Shown one piece after another: positions 40,839-50,745 of a stretch of DNA of 64,000 nt. A program made the translations under genes and the position numbers. The stretch is from contig NZ_QKOB01000001.1 of assembly GCF_003226535.1 (NCBI RefSeq), positions 310,001-374,000 on the forward strand, given 5' to 3'. How positions within the stretch are numbered: the first letter of the stretch is position 1; each line of letters starts with the position of its first letter. The notes below the pieces were generated by a model. It did no database searches, was not told the DNA's origin, and saw only the letters and a list, made by a program, of their open reading frames with translations. Origin of the DNA: Meiothermus sp. Pnk-1 (GTDB lineage Bacteria > Deinococcota > Deinococci > Deinococcales > Thermaceae).

Positions 40839-41732
40839 GTGGACGCAAGAGCCTTGATCGCTACGCTGCTCACCCTGATCCCCTGGGCCTCGGCCTTTCC
40901 CGCCATCCGCGCCGGGCTCGAGGGTTACTCCCCTGGCCACCTCACCCTGTTGCGCTTTTTGGTGGCCTCGATCATGCTCGCGGGGTATGCCTTGGTGGTG
41001 CGGATGCCCCTGCCCGAGCGCAAAGACTGGCCCGCCATCTTCGGCCTAGGCCTGCTGGGGATATTCCTTTACCATACCGCGCTCAACTACGGCGAGGTCA
41101 CCGTAGCCTCTGGCCCAGCGGCCTTGCTCATCGCCTGCGGCCCGGTGTTCACTGCGCTCCTCTCTTCCCGCTTTGCCAAAGAGCGCATCTCCCCCTGGGG
41201 CTGGCTGGGGATCGCAATCGCTTTTACCGGGGTCGCCCTGATCGCGCTGGGGCAGGAAGGGCGCTTGAAGCTAGCTCCAGGGGCGCTGCTGATCCTGCTG
41301 GCCGCATTTTCCACCTCGGTATACTTCGTCTTTCAAAGACTGCTGCTGAGGAAATATAACCCCCTGCACTTCACCGCCTACACCCTCTGGGCTGGAACTT
41401 TTCCGATGTTGATCTTTCTGCCTGGCTTTTGGCAGGAACTCCATACGGCGAAAGCCAACGCTACCCTGAGCGTCATCTACCTGGGGGTGTTTCCGGGTGC
41501 GCTGGCCTACCTCACTTGGACCTACGCCCTCTCGCGGGCCCCGGCCAGCCAGGTGACCAGCTTTCTCTACGTCAACCCGGTGATCGCCGCCGCCATCGCT
41601 TACTTTTGGTTAGGGGAGGTTCCTACCTCCTTGAGCATAATTGGAGGGGTCATGGCCTTGGCCGGGGTGGTGGTGGTGAATACCTTGGGCAAGGTCTCCA
41701 CCGCGCAAAGACACTCCCTCAAACAGGCGTAG
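40839..41732 (+). CDS. DMT-superfamily (EamA) membrane transporter
   Basis: The 297-residue protein has ten predicted membrane helices in two EamA repeats (about residues 5-135 and 150-285). Typical marks are PWASAFPAIRAGL at the first helix, ALNYGEVTVASGPAALLIACGPVFTALLS, and VFPGALAYLTWTYALSRAPASQVTSFLYVNPVIAAAIAYFWLGE. Such proteins export or take up amino acids, sugars or metabolites; the substrate cannot be read. GTG 40839 has TAAAAT (40827-40832) 6 nt upstream and no Shine-Dalgarno, so it is probably leaderless. Confidence 0.88.
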   Translation: MDARALIATLLTLIPWASAFPAIRAGLEGYSPGHLTLLRFLVASIMLAGYALVVRMPLPERKDWPAIFGLGLLGIFLYHTALNYGEVTVASGPAALLIACGPVFTALLSSRFAKERISPWGWLGIAIAFTGVALIALGQEGRLKLAPGALLILLAAFSTSVYFVFQRLLLRKYNPLHFTAYTLWAGTFPMLIFLPGFWQELHTAKANATLSVIYLGVFPGALAYLTWTYALSRAPASQVTSFLYVNPVIAAAIAYFWLGEVPTSLSIIGGVMALAGVVVVNTLGKVSTAQRHSLKQA

Positions 41733-41743
41733 AATAGCGGTGT

Positions 41744-42652
41744 ATGGAAATTCGCAAAATCGGCGTTGTCGGCGCGGGACAGATGGGCTCAGGGATTGCG
41801 CAGGTCGCGGCCCAGGCCGGGTACGAGGTAGTGCTGCGGGATGTGGAGCAGCGTTTTTTGGAGCGGGGTTTGGCGGGGATCCAGCGCTCGCTGGGGAAGC
41901 TTTTGGAAAAGGGGAGATTGACCCAAGAGCAGCACGATTCGGCCCTGGCCAACCTGAAGGCGACCCTCACCCTCGAGGCCTTTGAGGATTGCGACTTGGT
42001 GGTCGAGGCCATCGTGGAGAACGAAGCGCTCAAGGCCGAACTCTTCCAGGAACTCGACCGGATCGTCAAGCCGGGAGCTATCCTGGCCTCCAACACCTCC
42101 TCCATCCCTATCACCAAGCTCGCCGCCTATACCCAGCGTCCCGAGCGCTTCATCGGGATGCATTTTATGAACCCGGTTCCGCTGATGGAGCTGGTCGAGG
42201 TGATCCGCGGCTTCCTGACCTCCGACGAGACCGCCCGGATTGTGATGGAGATCGCCCGCCGGATGGGCAAAACCCCGGTGGAGGTCAATGACTTTCCCGG
42301 CTTTGTCTCCAACCGGGTGCTATTGCCCATGCTCAACGAGGCCATCCAGTGCGTGATGGAAGGGGTAGCTACCCCAGAGGCTATCGATCAGGTGATGAAG
42401 CTCGGCATGAACCATCCCATGGGACCTCTGACCCTGGCCGACTTTATCGGGCTGGACACCTGTCTTTCGATCATGGAAGTGCTGCACCAGGGCTTGGGCG
42501 ACGACAAGTACCGCCCCTCACCCCTCCTGCGCAAGATGGTGCAAGCGGGCCTTCTGGGGCGCAAGAGCGGGCGGGGGTTTTACCGCTACGATGAACGGGG
42601 CAACAAGATCCCAGGCTCGGGGGCGACGGCGTATAGAAACGCTTCCAGTTAG
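41744..42652 (+). CDS. 3-hydroxybutyryl-CoA dehydrogenase
   Basis: The 302-residue enzyme oxidises L-3-hydroxyacyl-CoA to 3-ketoacyl-CoA with NAD+. It has the Rossmann motif [20 protein letters not shown], the catalytic region [12 protein letters not shown] and [17 protein letters not shown] (His-Glu dyad), and [21 protein letters not shown] with [24 protein letters not shown] in the C-terminal domain. The length suits the stand-alone Hbd/PaaH type. TAGAAT (41730-41735) lies 8 nt before ATG 41744 with no ribosome site, so it looks leaderless. Neighbours do not form a clear beta-oxidation operon. Confidence 0.92.
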   Translation: MEIRKIGVVGAGQMGSGIAQVAAQAGYEVVLRDVEQRFLERGLAGIQRSLGKLLEKGRLTQEQHDSALANLKATLTLEAFEDCDLVVEAIVENEALKAELFQELDRIVKPGAILASNTSSIPITKLAAYTQRPERFIGMHFMNPVPLMELVEVIRGFLTSDETARIVMEIARRMGKTPVEVNDFPGFVSNRVLLPMLNEAIQCVMEGVATPEAIDQVMKLGMNHPMGPLTLADFIGLDTCLSIMEVLHQGLGDDKYRPSPLLRKMVQAGLLGRKSGRGFYRYDERGNKIPGSGATAYRNASS

Positions 42653-42668
42653 ACGGTAAGCTAAAGCC

Positions 42669-44171
42669 ATGGACCTACCCCGTTCATTTGGGATCCTGCT
42701 GCACCCGACGAGCCTCCCTGGCCGTTGGGGGATCGGCACCTTGGGTAACGAAGCCCGGCGCTTCGTGGACTGGTTGGCCTCTGCCGGGGCCCATTGGTGG
42801 CAGGTGTTGCCCCTGGGCCCGACCGGTTACGGCGATTCCCCCTACCAGTCCTTCTCGGCCTTCGCCGGAAACCCCTACCTGATCGACCCCGATACCCTCA
42901 TCGAGCAGGGCTGGCTCGAGCCTCAGGAGCCCCCGGCTTACCCCGCCGAAAGGGTGGACTACGGCTGGTTGTACACCACCCGTTGGGACTTGCTGCGGCG
43001 GGCCTACGACGGTTTTGTGGAGCGGGGTAAACCGGAGGAGCTCGAGGCTTTTGCCCGCTACCGCCAGCAGGAGGGAGGCTGGCTCGAGGACTACGCCCTT
43101 TTCATGACCCTCAAACACAAGTTCGGCGGCAAGCCCTGGAACGAGTGGACCGCCCCCCTGCGCAGCCGTGAGGCGGCGGCGCTCGAGCAGGCCCGCCAGG
43201 AGTACGCCGATGAGCTTGGTTTTCACGCGTGGACCCAGTGGGTGTTCTACCAGCAGTGGAGCGCCCTGCACGACTACGCCCGTGCCCGGGGGATCAAGCT
43301 GATCGGGGACATGCCTATCTTCGTGGCTTACGACTCTGCCGACGTATGGGCAAGCCCGCAGTACTTCCACTTAGACCCCCAAGGGCTTCCGACCGTGGTG
43401 GCGGGGGTCCCGCCCGACTATTTCTCCGAGACCGGCCAGCTGTGGGGCAACCCGCTCTACCGCTGGGAGGTGATGCAGGCGGAGGGGTTTGCTTGGTGGA
43501 TCCGGCGCATCCAGAAGGCGCTCGAGGCCTGTGACCTGGTGCGCATCGACCACTTCCGCGGCTTTGAGGCCTACTGGGAAGTTCCCTTTGGCGAGGCCAC
43601 CGCGGTCAAGGGGCGCTGGGTCAAGGCTCCGGGGAAGGAACTGTTTCAGGCGGTGCGCCTGGCCTTGGGCGATGCGGCGATCATCGCGGAGGATTTAGGA
43701 GTCATCACCCCGGAGGTGGAGGAACTCCGCGATTCCCATGGCTTCCCGGGCATGAAAATCCTTCAGTTCGCTTTCTCTGACGAGACCAACCCGTTTTTGC
43801 CCCACAACTACCCCGAGTCCGGGAACGTGGTCGTCTACACCGGTACCCACGACAACGACACCACCATCGGGTGGTACCAGACCGCCCCCAAGGAAGAGCT
43901 CGCGTTCATGGACAAGTACCTCGAGCGGCATGGCTTGAAGATCCAAAAGCCCGAGGATGCCCCCTGGGCGCTGGCCGAGCTGGGCTTCCGCTCGAGGGCC
44001 AAGCTGGTGATCCTGCCCTTGCAAGACGTGCTGCGGCTGGGCCCTGAGGCGCGCATGAACTTTCCCAGCAAGCTGGGCGGCAATTGGAGCTGGCGCTATG
44101 CCCCCGGGGACCTTACCCCAGAGTTGGCCCAGCAGCTGCGGGAACTGGCCCGCTCCAGCGACCGCTTGTAA
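42669..44171 (+). CDS. malQ: 4-alpha-glucanotransferase (amylomaltase, GH77)
   Basis: The 500-residue enzyme transfers maltodextrin segments between glucans. GH77 marks are FGILLHPTSLPGRWGIG near the N-terminus, GDSPYQSFSAFAGNPYLID, GDMPIFVAYDSADVW, the nucleophile Asp in VRIDHFRGFEAYW (near residue 290), the acid/base Glu in IIAEDLGVITPEV (near 338), and TGTHDNDT (third Asp, near 392). The length equals Thermus amylomaltase (about 500). ATG 42669 is preceded by TAAGCT (42657-42662) 6 nt upstream, so a leaderless start is likely. It follows the hydroxyacyl-CoA dehydrogenase gene by 16 bp. Confidence 0.95.
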   Translation: MDLPRSFGILLHPTSLPGRWGIGTLGNEARRFVDWLASAGAHWWQVLPLGPTGYGDSPYQSFSAFAGNPYLIDPDTLIEQGWLEPQEPPAYPAERVDYGWLYTTRWDLLRRAYDGFVERGKPEELEAFARYRQQEGGWLEDYALFMTLKHKFGGKPWNEWTAPLRSREAAALEQARQEYADELGFHAWTQWVFYQQWSALHDYARARGIKLIGDMPIFVAYDSADVWASPQYFHLDPQGLPTVVAGVPPDYFSETGQLWGNPLYRWEVMQAEGFAWWIRRIQKALEACDLVRIDHFRGFEAYWEVPFGEATAVKGRWVKAPGKELFQAVRLALGDAAIIAEDLGVITPEVEELRDSHGFPGMKILQFAFSDETNPFLPHNYPESGNVVVYTGTHDNDTTIGWYQTAPKEELAFMDKYLERHGLKIQKPEDAPWALAELGFRSRAKLVILPLQDVLRLGPEARMNFPSKLGGNWSWRYAPGDLTPELAQQLRELARSSDRL

Positions 44172-44210
44172 GCGCCAGCGGGTATACTCGAGGCCAAGCG
44201 GGAGGCCACG

Positions 44211-45809
44211 ATGCGGTTTCAGTCGTACATCTTGGGCGGCAACCACTTTGACCTAGACCCCGATCTATGGCCTGTGCTGCGGCACTTTTGCCCCCAAGCC
44301 GACACCTGGCGCGAGGATCTGCGGCGCTTTGGGGAGTTGGCGGGCGGAGCGGCTTACCGGGTGGCCGACCACGTGGACCGGGAAGCTCCGCCGGTGCTGG
44401 TCATGCACGACCTGGACGGCAGCCGCATCGACCGGGCGCGGCTATCTCCGGCCCAGGAGGCGCTCCTCGGCGAGCTGGCTACGGTGAATGCTCCCCCTTA
44501 CCAAGGGGGGAGCTGGCATCACCACTTCGCCCAGGGGTATCTGCTGGCCGACCCCGGCCTATACTGTATTCTGACCATCACCAACTGCGTAATTTACACC
44601 ATTCATAAATATGCCCCCCAGTTTTCGCCGTGGAAGGAAGAATTGCTTTCCGGCCGGGCCTGGGGGGCTACCTGGATGACCGAGGTGCAGGGCGGCAGCG
44701 ACTTGGGGGCGAACCTGACCCAAGCTCGCCCAGACGGTGAGGTATGGCGCCTGGATGGGGAAAAGTACTTTGCCAGCGGGGCGGGCCTCACCGATTACGC
44801 GCTGGTATCGGCTCGGCCCGAGGGAGCCCCGGCGGGGCCCAAGGGGCTGGCGCTGTTTTTGCTGCCCCGGTTGGATCGGGCGGGGAGGCTCAACTACCGG
44901 GTGCGGCGGTTGAAGCAGAAGCTGGCCACGCGGGCGGTACCCTCCGGCGAGGTCGAGCTGACTGGCAGCGAGGCATACCTGATCGGAAAGGCCGAGGAGG
45001 GGATTTATTACACCCTCGAGGTGCTCACCCTCTCGCGCCTGGCCAACGCCGCCGGAGCCATGGGGCTGGCCCGCAAGGCCCAGCTCGAGGCCCTGGCCCG
45101 CGCAAAGCGGCGCAAAGCCTTTGGCAAGAGTTTAGAGGCGCACCCGCTGATCCGCCGTGACCTCACCGATTTGGCTGTGCGCATCGCCGGGGGGCTGGCC
45201 CTCACCTTTCGCGCGGTGCAGGCTTGGGAGGGGGTTTGGCAGGAGCGCCCGCCCTATTCGCCCCGCTACCATTACGCCCGTTTGCTTACCCACCTGGCCA
45301 AGGCCCGCACCGCCGAGCACGGTACGCATTGCACCCAGCTGGCCATGGAACTCTTCGGTGGGGTAGGCTTCGTCGAGGATTTCGCTATCGCCCGGCTGGC
45401 GCGCGAGGCCCTCATCACCCCCATCTGGGAGGGTCCGGCCAACGTACAGGCCCTCGACACCCTGGAGGTGATCCGCAAGGGGGTGCTCGAGCCCTTCCTG
45501 GACGAGGTGGCCTCCACCCTTGGGCAGGTGGGAACCCCCTCGGGCCAAGCCGCCTTGGCTGTCCTTGGGAAGGCTTTGGGCCGGCTGCGCCAGGCCAGCC
45601 CGGAAGAGGCCCAGTGGCTGGCCAAGGCTTCCCTCAGAACCCTTGCGGACGTGGCCGCCACCGCTCTTTTGTACGAGCTGGCGAAAACCTCGGGCGAGCG
45701 CTATGCCAAGCTCGCCGAGCTGTACGCAGGCCGGTTTCTGCAAGGGGAAGAGTACCCTGCCTGGGCGTTATCTGCCCCCGAGGTGTGGGGGAGGGCGCCC
45801 GACGCGTAA
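44211..45809 (+). CDS. AidB-like acyl-CoA dehydrogenase family protein
   Basis: The 532-residue flavoprotein has an extended acyl-CoA dehydrogenase fold. TNCVIYTIHKYA, WGATWMTEVQGGSDLGANLTQA and GEKYFASGAGLTDYALV form the middle beta domain (near residues 120-205). RKAFGKSLEAHPLIRRDLTDL and QLAMELFGGVGFVEDFAIARLAREALITPIWEGPANVQALD form the C-terminal helices. The N-terminal tail and WEGPAN signature match the AidB branch, linked in E. coli to alkylation stress. Activity on acyl-CoA is not assured, since AidB itself has little. TATACT at 44183-44188 may be the -10 box; GGGAGG precedes ATG 44211. Confidence 0.85.
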   Translation: MRFQSYILGGNHFDLDPDLWPVLRHFCPQADTWREDLRRFGELAGGAAYRVADHVDREAPPVLVMHDLDGSRIDRARLSPAQEALLGELATVNAPPYQGGSWHHHFAQGYLLADPGLYCILTITNCVIYTIHKYAPQFSPWKEELLSGRAWGATWMTEVQGGSDLGANLTQARPDGEVWRLDGEKYFASGAGLTDYALVSARPEGAPAGPKGLALFLLPRLDRAGRLNYRVRRLKQKLATRAVPSGEVELTGSEAYLIGKAEEGIYYTLEVLTLSRLANAAGAMGLARKAQLEALARAKRRKAFGKSLEAHPLIRRDLTDLAVRIAGGLALTFRAVQAWEGVWQERPPYSPRYHYARLLTHLAKARTAEHGTHCTQLAMELFGGVGFVEDFAIARLAREALITPIWEGPANVQALDTLEVIRKGVLEPFLDEVASTLGQVGTPSGQAALAVLGKALGRLRQASPEEAQWLAKASLRTLADVAATALLYELAKTSGERYAKLAELYAGRFLQGEEYPAWALSAPEVWGRAPDA

Positions 45810-45816
45810 ACCAAAA

Positions 45817-45837
45817 CCCCTCCCGCCGGGGGAGGGG
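45817..45837 (-). terminator. Terminator of secDF, between convergent genes
   Basis: CCCCTCCC / GGGAGGGG with a 5-nt loop is followed by TTTTGG on the minus strand. It ends the secDF transcript and may also stop the plus-strand acyl-CoA dehydrogenase transcript. Confidence 0.75.
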
Positions 45838-45855
45838 TGGTGGAGAGGGGGCTTC

Positions 45856-48078
45856 CTAGCGGGCCTTGGCTGGTTGTTGCCGCTGGGCTTGGCGGGTTTT
45901 CCAGGCCACCACCAGGGCCGAGACCACGTAGATCGAGGAGTAGGTGCCTACGAAGATTCCCACCGTGATGGCCAACGAGAAGTCGCGCAGCACCGAGCCG
46001 CCTAAGAACAGCAAGGCGATCACCGGGAGCAAGGTGGTGAGGGTGGTCATGACGGTGCGGGAGAGGGTCTGGTTGATGGCCAAGTCGAAGATCTCCCGGT
46101 AGCTCTTGCCCCGGTTCTGCGGATCTTTGAGGTTCTCGCGAATCCGGTCGGAGATGATGATCGAGTCGTTGAGGGAGTAGCCGATGATGGTGAGCAGGGC
46201 CGCCACCGTGGGGATGGTGAACTCGAGCCTGAACAGGCTATACATCCCGGCCACGATGGCCACGTCGTGGGCCACCGCGATGATGCTGGCGAGGCCGAAC
46301 ATCCAGTCAAAGCGGAAGGCCACGTAGACCAGGATCAGCGCCAGCCCGATCAGCACCGCGTAGATGGTGTTGCGCTTCAGCTCCGACCCGACCGAGGGGC
46401 CTACCGTTTCGGACTGCAATACCTGGGCGGAGAGGCGCTGTTGGAAGAGGCGCTCGAGCTGGATGCGGTTCTCCTCGGTGAGCTGTCGCACCCGCACGGT
46501 GTACTCCCGGCCTTGCTGGGTGGCGAGGGCGGTGATGATGGCCTCGTTTCCGGCAGCCCCGGGGATACCCGCTTGGTTGAGGAAGCTGCGGATATCCTCG
46601 GTGGTGGTCTTGTCTCCGGTGCGCACGGTAAAGGCCGTGCCCCCGGTGAAGTCGATGCCGAGGTTGAAGCCTTTGACCAGGGCGATGCCGCCACCGATGG
46701 CGGCGAGGATCAGGCTAAACGTGGTGATGTACCGGGCCCACTTCATGAACTGGAAGCGCGAGCCCCAGACCCAGTACAGCGGTTTGACCTCGCGGCGCTC
46801 GGCGATGCGGTCCAAGAGCCACCGGCTGAACACCAGGTTGGAGAACACCGAGGCCACCACGCCCACCGCCAGCATCACCGCAAAGCCCTTGACCGGGCCG
46901 GTAGAATACTGGTACAAAGCCGCCGCCGCCAGGAGGTGGCAGGCGTTCACGTCCAAGATGGTGATGATCGAGTGCTGGAAACCCCCGGGAATGGCCTGGC
47001 GGAACCGCTTGCCGTGCTTGAGCTCCTCCTTGATGCGCTCGAAGGAGAGCACGTTGCCGTCTACAGCCGCGCCCAGGGTCAGGATCAGGCCGGCGATGCC
47101 CGGTAAGGTCAGGGTGGCGCTGAGCCCAGAGATGATGCCCAGGATCAGCACGCTGGTATAGATCAGGCCCAAGGCTGCCACCAGCCCCAACCAGAAGCCG
47201 TAGTAGGCGAAGATCAGCACGAAGATCAGCGCCGTTCCGACGATGCCCGCGTAGATGCCTGAGCGGATAGCATCCTGGCCCAGCGTGGGCCCGATGGCGC
47301 GGGTCTCGGCTTCGCGCAGGCTGATCGGTAGCGAGCCAGAGCGCAGCACCAGGGCGATCTCACTGGCCTCCTCGAGCCCCGAGAGCCCCTCGATCACCGC
47401 CTGGCCGCCGCTGATGGCGCTGCGGATGGTGGGGGCGGTGAAGACCTTGCCGTCGAGCACCACCGCCAGCCGGCGGCCTATGTTTTGCCGCGTGACCTCC
47501 TCAAACTTCTTGGCCCCTTCGCCGGTGAAGGTGAGCGAGACCTGAGGGCGACCGAACTGGTCGAAGGTGGCCTGGGCGTTGGCCAGGTCTTTACCGGTAA
47601 GTAGCACCGGGCCTAAATCGCTCTGTTTGAACAGCTGCTGTTCGAGCGGCTTGGTATCCAGGTTGGGGTTGGCCCGTTTCTGCTGGTTGATATCGGCGAC
47701 GGTGAGCCCCTGGGCGTTCTCATTGAGGATGCGGAACTCCAGCACCGCGGTCTGGCCGATGAGCCGGATGGCCCGGTCCTCGTCCGCCTTGGACAGCCCC
47801 GGCAGCTCCACCACGATGCGGCGGTTGCCTTGGATCTGCACCAAAGGCTCCGCCACCCCGAGGGCGTTCACCCGGTTTTCGATCACCGTGCGGGCCACGT
47901 CCAGGTCTTGGCGGGTGAACGAGGGGGTGGTGGGCTCGAGGACGATGCGTAGACCCCCTTGCAAGTCCAGGCCTAGCTTGATCTTGGGCTCACCCGGAGC
48001 CCAGGGCTTCCATAGCACGAGCAAAGAAGCCAAAAACAGCAAGAGTAAGAAAATTCCGGTTACCCATTTGCGCGACAC
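45856..48078 (-). CDS. secDF: Fused protein-export membrane protein SecDF
   Basis: The 740-residue protein fuses SecD and SecF, as in Thermus. One N-terminal helix is followed by the large P1 periplasmic domain (LGLDLQGGLRIVLEP, VIENRVNALGVAEPLVQIQG). The SecD membrane bundle has LTLGAAVDGNVLSFERIKEE (near residue 340-360), and the SecF half starts near 450 (GFNLGIDFTGGTAFTV, LLTIIGYSLNDSIIISDRIREN). It uses the proton gradient to pull secreted proteins through SecYEG. GGAGG overlaps an apparent TTG start at 48090, so I place the start at GTG 48078 (MSRKWVTGIF). Confidence 0.95.
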   Translation of the reverse strand: MSRKWVTGIFLLLLFLASLLVLWKPWAPGEPKIKLGLDLQGGLRIVLEPTTPSFTRQDLDVARTVIENRVNALGVAEPLVQIQGNRRIVVELPGLSKADEDRAIRLIGQTAVLEFRILNENAQGLTVADINQQKRANPNLDTKPLEQQLFKQSDLGPVLLTGKDLANAQATFDQFGRPQVSLTFTGEGAKKFEEVTRQNIGRRLAVVLDGKVFTAPTIRSAISGGQAVIEGLSGLEEASEIALVLRSGSLPISLREAETRAIGPTLGQDAIRSGIYAGIVGTALIFVLIFAYYGFWLGLVAALGLIYTSVLILGIISGLSATLTLPGIAGLILTLGAAVDGNVLSFERIKEELKHGKRFRQAIPGGFQHSIITILDVNACHLLAAAALYQYSTGPVKGFAVMLAVGVVASVFSNLVFSRWLLDRIAERREVKPLYWVWGSRFQFMKWARYITTFSLILAAIGGGIALVKGFNLGIDFTGGTAFTVRTGDKTTTEDIRSFLNQAGIPGAAGNEAIITALATQQGREYTVRVRQLTEENRIQLERLFQQRLSAQVLQSETVGPSVGSELKRNTIYAVLIGLALILVYVAFRFDWMFGLASIIAVAHDVAIVAGMYSLFRLEFTIPTVAALLTIIGYSLNDSIIISDRIRENLKDPQNRGKSYREIFDLAINQTLSRTVMTTLTTLLPVIALLFLGGSVLRDFSLAITVGIFVGTYSSIYVVSALVVAWKTRQAQRQQPAKAR

Positions 48079-48141
48079 GTTTACCTCCAAAAGCTAGAAG
48101 CTGATCGCCATCAACGACCGCCGACGGTACGCTACGGGTGA

Positions 48142-48459
48142 TTAGCCCCCTTCTAGCTGTAGGTGGCAGTAATGCAGGTAGAGCCTGGAAGCGAAAAACC
48201 CCCGAGCCGACTGGGCAGGGGCGAGGGCCAGCACCAAAGCCGCCGCCTGTCGCGCGCTTTCGCTCAAGGCAGGGATCGCCCCCGCCGATTGCAGCCCGGC
48301 CAGCTTGCCGCTCGCTTCGCCGAGTTGGGGCGGCGGGGTGACCGACCAAGCCCCCACCTTCTCTTTGCGGGTCGGGCCGGGATGAGCGAGGGCGGGCCCC
48401 GGCCCCAGGGTCAGGAGCATCAGGGCCAGGGCCGTGAGCAGGCGCTCGAGGCTGCGCAT
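48142..48459 (-). CDS. Small secreted protein of unknown function
   Basis: The 105-residue protein has a clear signal peptide (MRSLERLLTALALMLLTLGPGPALA) and a mature part of about 80 residues rich in Ala, Leu and Ser. The mature part contains LGEASGKLAGLQSAGAIPAL and ends SRLYLHYCHLQLEGG. No family is recognised. It lies between infB and secDF on the same strand, 68 bp after infB and 63 bp before secDF, so it may be co-transcribed with either. One cysteine near the end argues against a disulfide-rich toxin. Confidence 0.6.
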   Translation of the reverse strand: MRSLERLLTALALMLLTLGPGPALAHPGPTRKEKVGAWSVTPPPQLGEASGKLAGLQSAGAIPALSESARQAAALVLALAPAQSARGFFASRLYLHYCHLQLEGG

Positions 48460-48527
48460 GATCGTAAACCAGATTACACCGTGCTTAGGCCGCGCGTCTC
48501 CACCGGTCGCGACGGTGTTAGCAAGCT

Positions 48528-50285
48528 CTAGCCCTGCACGATCTCGACCTGCTGGCTAGCCTCAAAGACATCGCCTTCCTGGAATTCGGTGAACCCCTCG
48601 AGCTGGATGCCGCATTCGAAGCCCTGGGCCACCTCGCGCACGTCGTCCTTGAGGCGCTTGAGGCTGGCGATCTTGCCTTTCCAGATCTCCTTACCCTTGC
48701 GCAGAACGCGGATATCGGCATTGCGGAGGATCTTGCCCGAGGTGACCAGGCAACCCGCGATGATGCCCCGGCTGAGCTTGAACACCGCCCGTACCTCGGC
48801 CGTCCCCAGCACTTCTTCCTTGAAGACCGGTTCCTTTTGGTTGCGCACCATCTTGCGCACCTCGTCGATGAGTTCGTAGATGATGCGAAAACTCTGTAGC
48901 GGGACGCCCTTTTGCTCGGCCATCTTCTTCACCGAACCCGCTGGGTTGACCCCGAAGGTGAGAATCGCAGCGCCCGCGGTGCTCGCCAACAGCACATCCG
49001 ATTCCGCCGGGGCGCCCACCGCGGCAAACATCACGTTGATCTTGACCTCGTCGGTGGACTCCTTCGCCAGAATTTGCTGGATGGCTTCCAAAGAGCCCTG
49101 GGTATCGGCGCGTAGGATGAGGTGGATCTCCTTTTGCTCGGCCTCCTTCATGCTGCGCAGCAGGTCGGCTATGTTGCGCACCCGGGGAGCGGCCTCGGCC
49201 CCGGCCTCGCGGGCTTTGCGCTCGAGGATGCGCTCCTCGGCGATCTCCTTGGCGGCTATTTGGTCGGGAACCCAGTGGGCTACCTCCCCGGCGTGCGGCA
49301 GTTCGCTGAAGCCCAGCACCTGTACGGCGCTTCCGGGAGGGGCCTCCTTGCGCTGCTTATCGTCGGAGTCGCGCATGGCCCGGATCTTGCCCCAGACCTC
49401 GCCCGCCACCAGGTAATCCCCTACCCGGAAGGTCCCCTCCTGCACTAGCAGGTTGGCCAGCACCCCGGCTTGCTTGTCCACCCGAGCTTCGAGGATCACC
49501 CCCTTGGGCTCGGCCTCAGGATCGGCGCGCAGGTCCTCGAGCTCCGCGACCAGCAGGATCATCTCCAGCAGGTCGGCCACCCCCTGGCCGGTCTTGGCGC
49601 TGATCGGCACCACGATGGCGTCGCCGCCGTAAGCTTCCGGCACGAACTGCTCGCGCATGAGGTCCTGGTAGACCTTGTCCAGGTTGGCCTGGGGCAAGTC
49701 CATTTTGTTGGCGGCGAAGATGATCTTCGCCCCGGCGGCCTTGGCGTGGGCGATGGCCTCCTTGGTCTGGGGCATAATGCCATCATCGGCGGCGATTACG
49801 ATGACTGCGATGTCGGCTACCCGGGCTCCCCGCGCGCGGATGCTGGTGAAGGCCTCGTGGCCGGGGGTGTCGATGAAGACCACCGTCCCGCTATCGGCTC
49901 CACCCCGTGCCGCGGTCTTGACCTCGAACGCCCCCACGTGCTGGGTGATCCCGCCTGCTTCCCGCTCGGCGATGCGGCTTTTGCGCAGATAGTCGAGCAA
50001 GGTGGTCTTGCCGTGGTCCACGTGACCCATGATGACCACCACGGGGGGGCGGTGGGGCAGGGCCTTGCGGGCTTCCTCGGCCCGCCTGGCTTCTTCTTCT
50101 CGCCGCCGTTGCTCCTCGAGCCCGCGTTGCTCGGCGATGATCTCCTTGACGGCTTGGGCGGTCTCGTCCTCGAGGGTGCTGGCGTGAGACTTGTAGCTCA
50201 CCCCCATCTCGTCGAGGATCTCGAGGAGTTCCGCGTTTTCCATGCCCAGCTCTTTAGCGAGCTGATAAATACGAACTTTCGCCAT
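48528..50285 (-). CDS. infB: Translation initiation factor IF-2
   Basis: The 585-residue GTPase brings initiator tRNA to the 30S subunit. It is a short form as in Thermus. The IF2_N helical domain ([25 protein letters not shown]) leads almost directly to the G domain. G-motifs are [13 protein letters not shown] (near 83), DTPGHEAF (near 140) and NKMD (near 193). Domains II-IV follow, with a C-terminal IF2_C ending near [23 protein letters not shown] precedes ATG 50285. It is the last gene of rimP-nusA-ylxR-infB. Confidence 0.96.
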   Translation of the reverse strand: MAKVRIYQLAKELGMENAELLEILDEMGVSYKSHASTLEDETAQAVKEIIAEQRGLEEQRRREEEARRAEEARKALPHRPPVVVIMGHVDHGKTTLLDYLRKSRIAEREAGGITQHVGAFEVKTAARGGADSGTVVFIDTPGHEAFTSIRARGARVADIAVIVIAADDGIMPQTKEAIAHAKAAGAKIIFAANKMDLPQANLDKVYQDLMREQFVPEAYGGDAIVVPISAKTGQGVADLLEMILLVAELEDLRADPEAEPKGVILEARVDKQAGVLANLLVQEGTFRVGDYLVAGEVWGKIRAMRDSDDKQRKEAPPGSAVQVLGFSELPHAGEVAHWVPDQIAAKEIAEERILERKAREAGAEAAPRVRNIADLLRSMKEAEQKEIHLILRADTQGSLEAIQQILAKESTDEVKINVMFAAVGAPAESDVLLASTAGAAILTFGVNPAGSVKKMAEQKGVPLQSFRIIYELIDEVRKMVRNQKEPVFKEEVLGTAEVRAVFKLSRGIIAGCLVTSGKILRNADIRVLRKGKEIWKGKIASLKRLKDDVREVAQGFECGIQLEGFTEFQEGDVFEASQQVEIVQG

Positions 50286-50349
50286 CCAAACCTCCTAAAA
50301 CCCTGGGCGCTCTGCACAAAGCGCTTCACGCCGTCGACTTGGCTGTAGT

Positions 50350-50652
50350 CTATCCGCCCCGGGCCTCCCGCGCGGTGAGGTCGCTCGGGTTTGCCCCGGT
50401 TTCTTGCGATCCAAGCAACGTCTGGAGCGCCTGGGAGAGCACCCCAGCTCCCGCCCCGGCAAAGCGGCGGAGCTTTTTCTCGGCCCAGCACTCGGGCTTA
50501 TCTGGGCAGACATAGGCCCCCCGGCCCGGCCTCCTGCCGCTGGGGTCGATCACCGCTCCCTGCTCGGTGAGCACGATGCGCAGCAGCTCGCGCTTGGGCC
50601 TGCGGGTACGACAGGCTACGCACATGCGCTGGGGAACATGTTTTACCGGCAT
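50350..50652 (-). CDS. ylxR: YlxR family RNA-binding protein
   Basis: The 100-residue basic protein has the YlxR signature VPQRMCVACRTRRPKRELLRIV and then GRRPGRGAYVCPDKPECWAEKKLRRF. YlxR proteins sit between nusA and infB in most bacteria and bind RNA; some regulate RNase P. ATG 50652 is chosen because GGGAGG lies 5 nt upstream. An in-frame start at 50712 would overlap a long inverted repeat and lacks such support. Its C-terminal tail after residue 75 (SQETGANPSDLTAREARGG) looks unstructured. Confidence 0.9.
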   Translation of the reverse strand: MPVKHVPQRMCVACRTRRPKRELLRIVLTEQGAVIDPSGRRPGRGAYVCPDKPECWAEKKLRRFAGAGAGVLSQALQTLLGSQETGANPSDLTAREARGG

Positions 50653-50667
50653 GAACGCCTCCCGCCC

Positions 50668-50745
50668 GATGCCACACGCCTTGCGCCATGCACCGGGCTC
50701 AACCAAAGCCAAGCGCGAGGCGTAGGGCGTAAGGCGTATGGCATC
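50668..50745. repeat. 20-bp imperfect inverted repeat of TACGCC type between nusA and ylxR
   Basis: 50668-50687 (GATGCCACACGCCTTGCGCC) and the reverse complement of 50726-50745 agree at 18 of 20 positions. The second arm includes TACGCC-like units repeated nearby (GTAGGGCGTAAGGCGTATG). The arms flank a 38-nt loop and the second arm runs into the nusA stop codon. It could fold in the nusA-ylxR mRNA. Confidence 0.6.
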
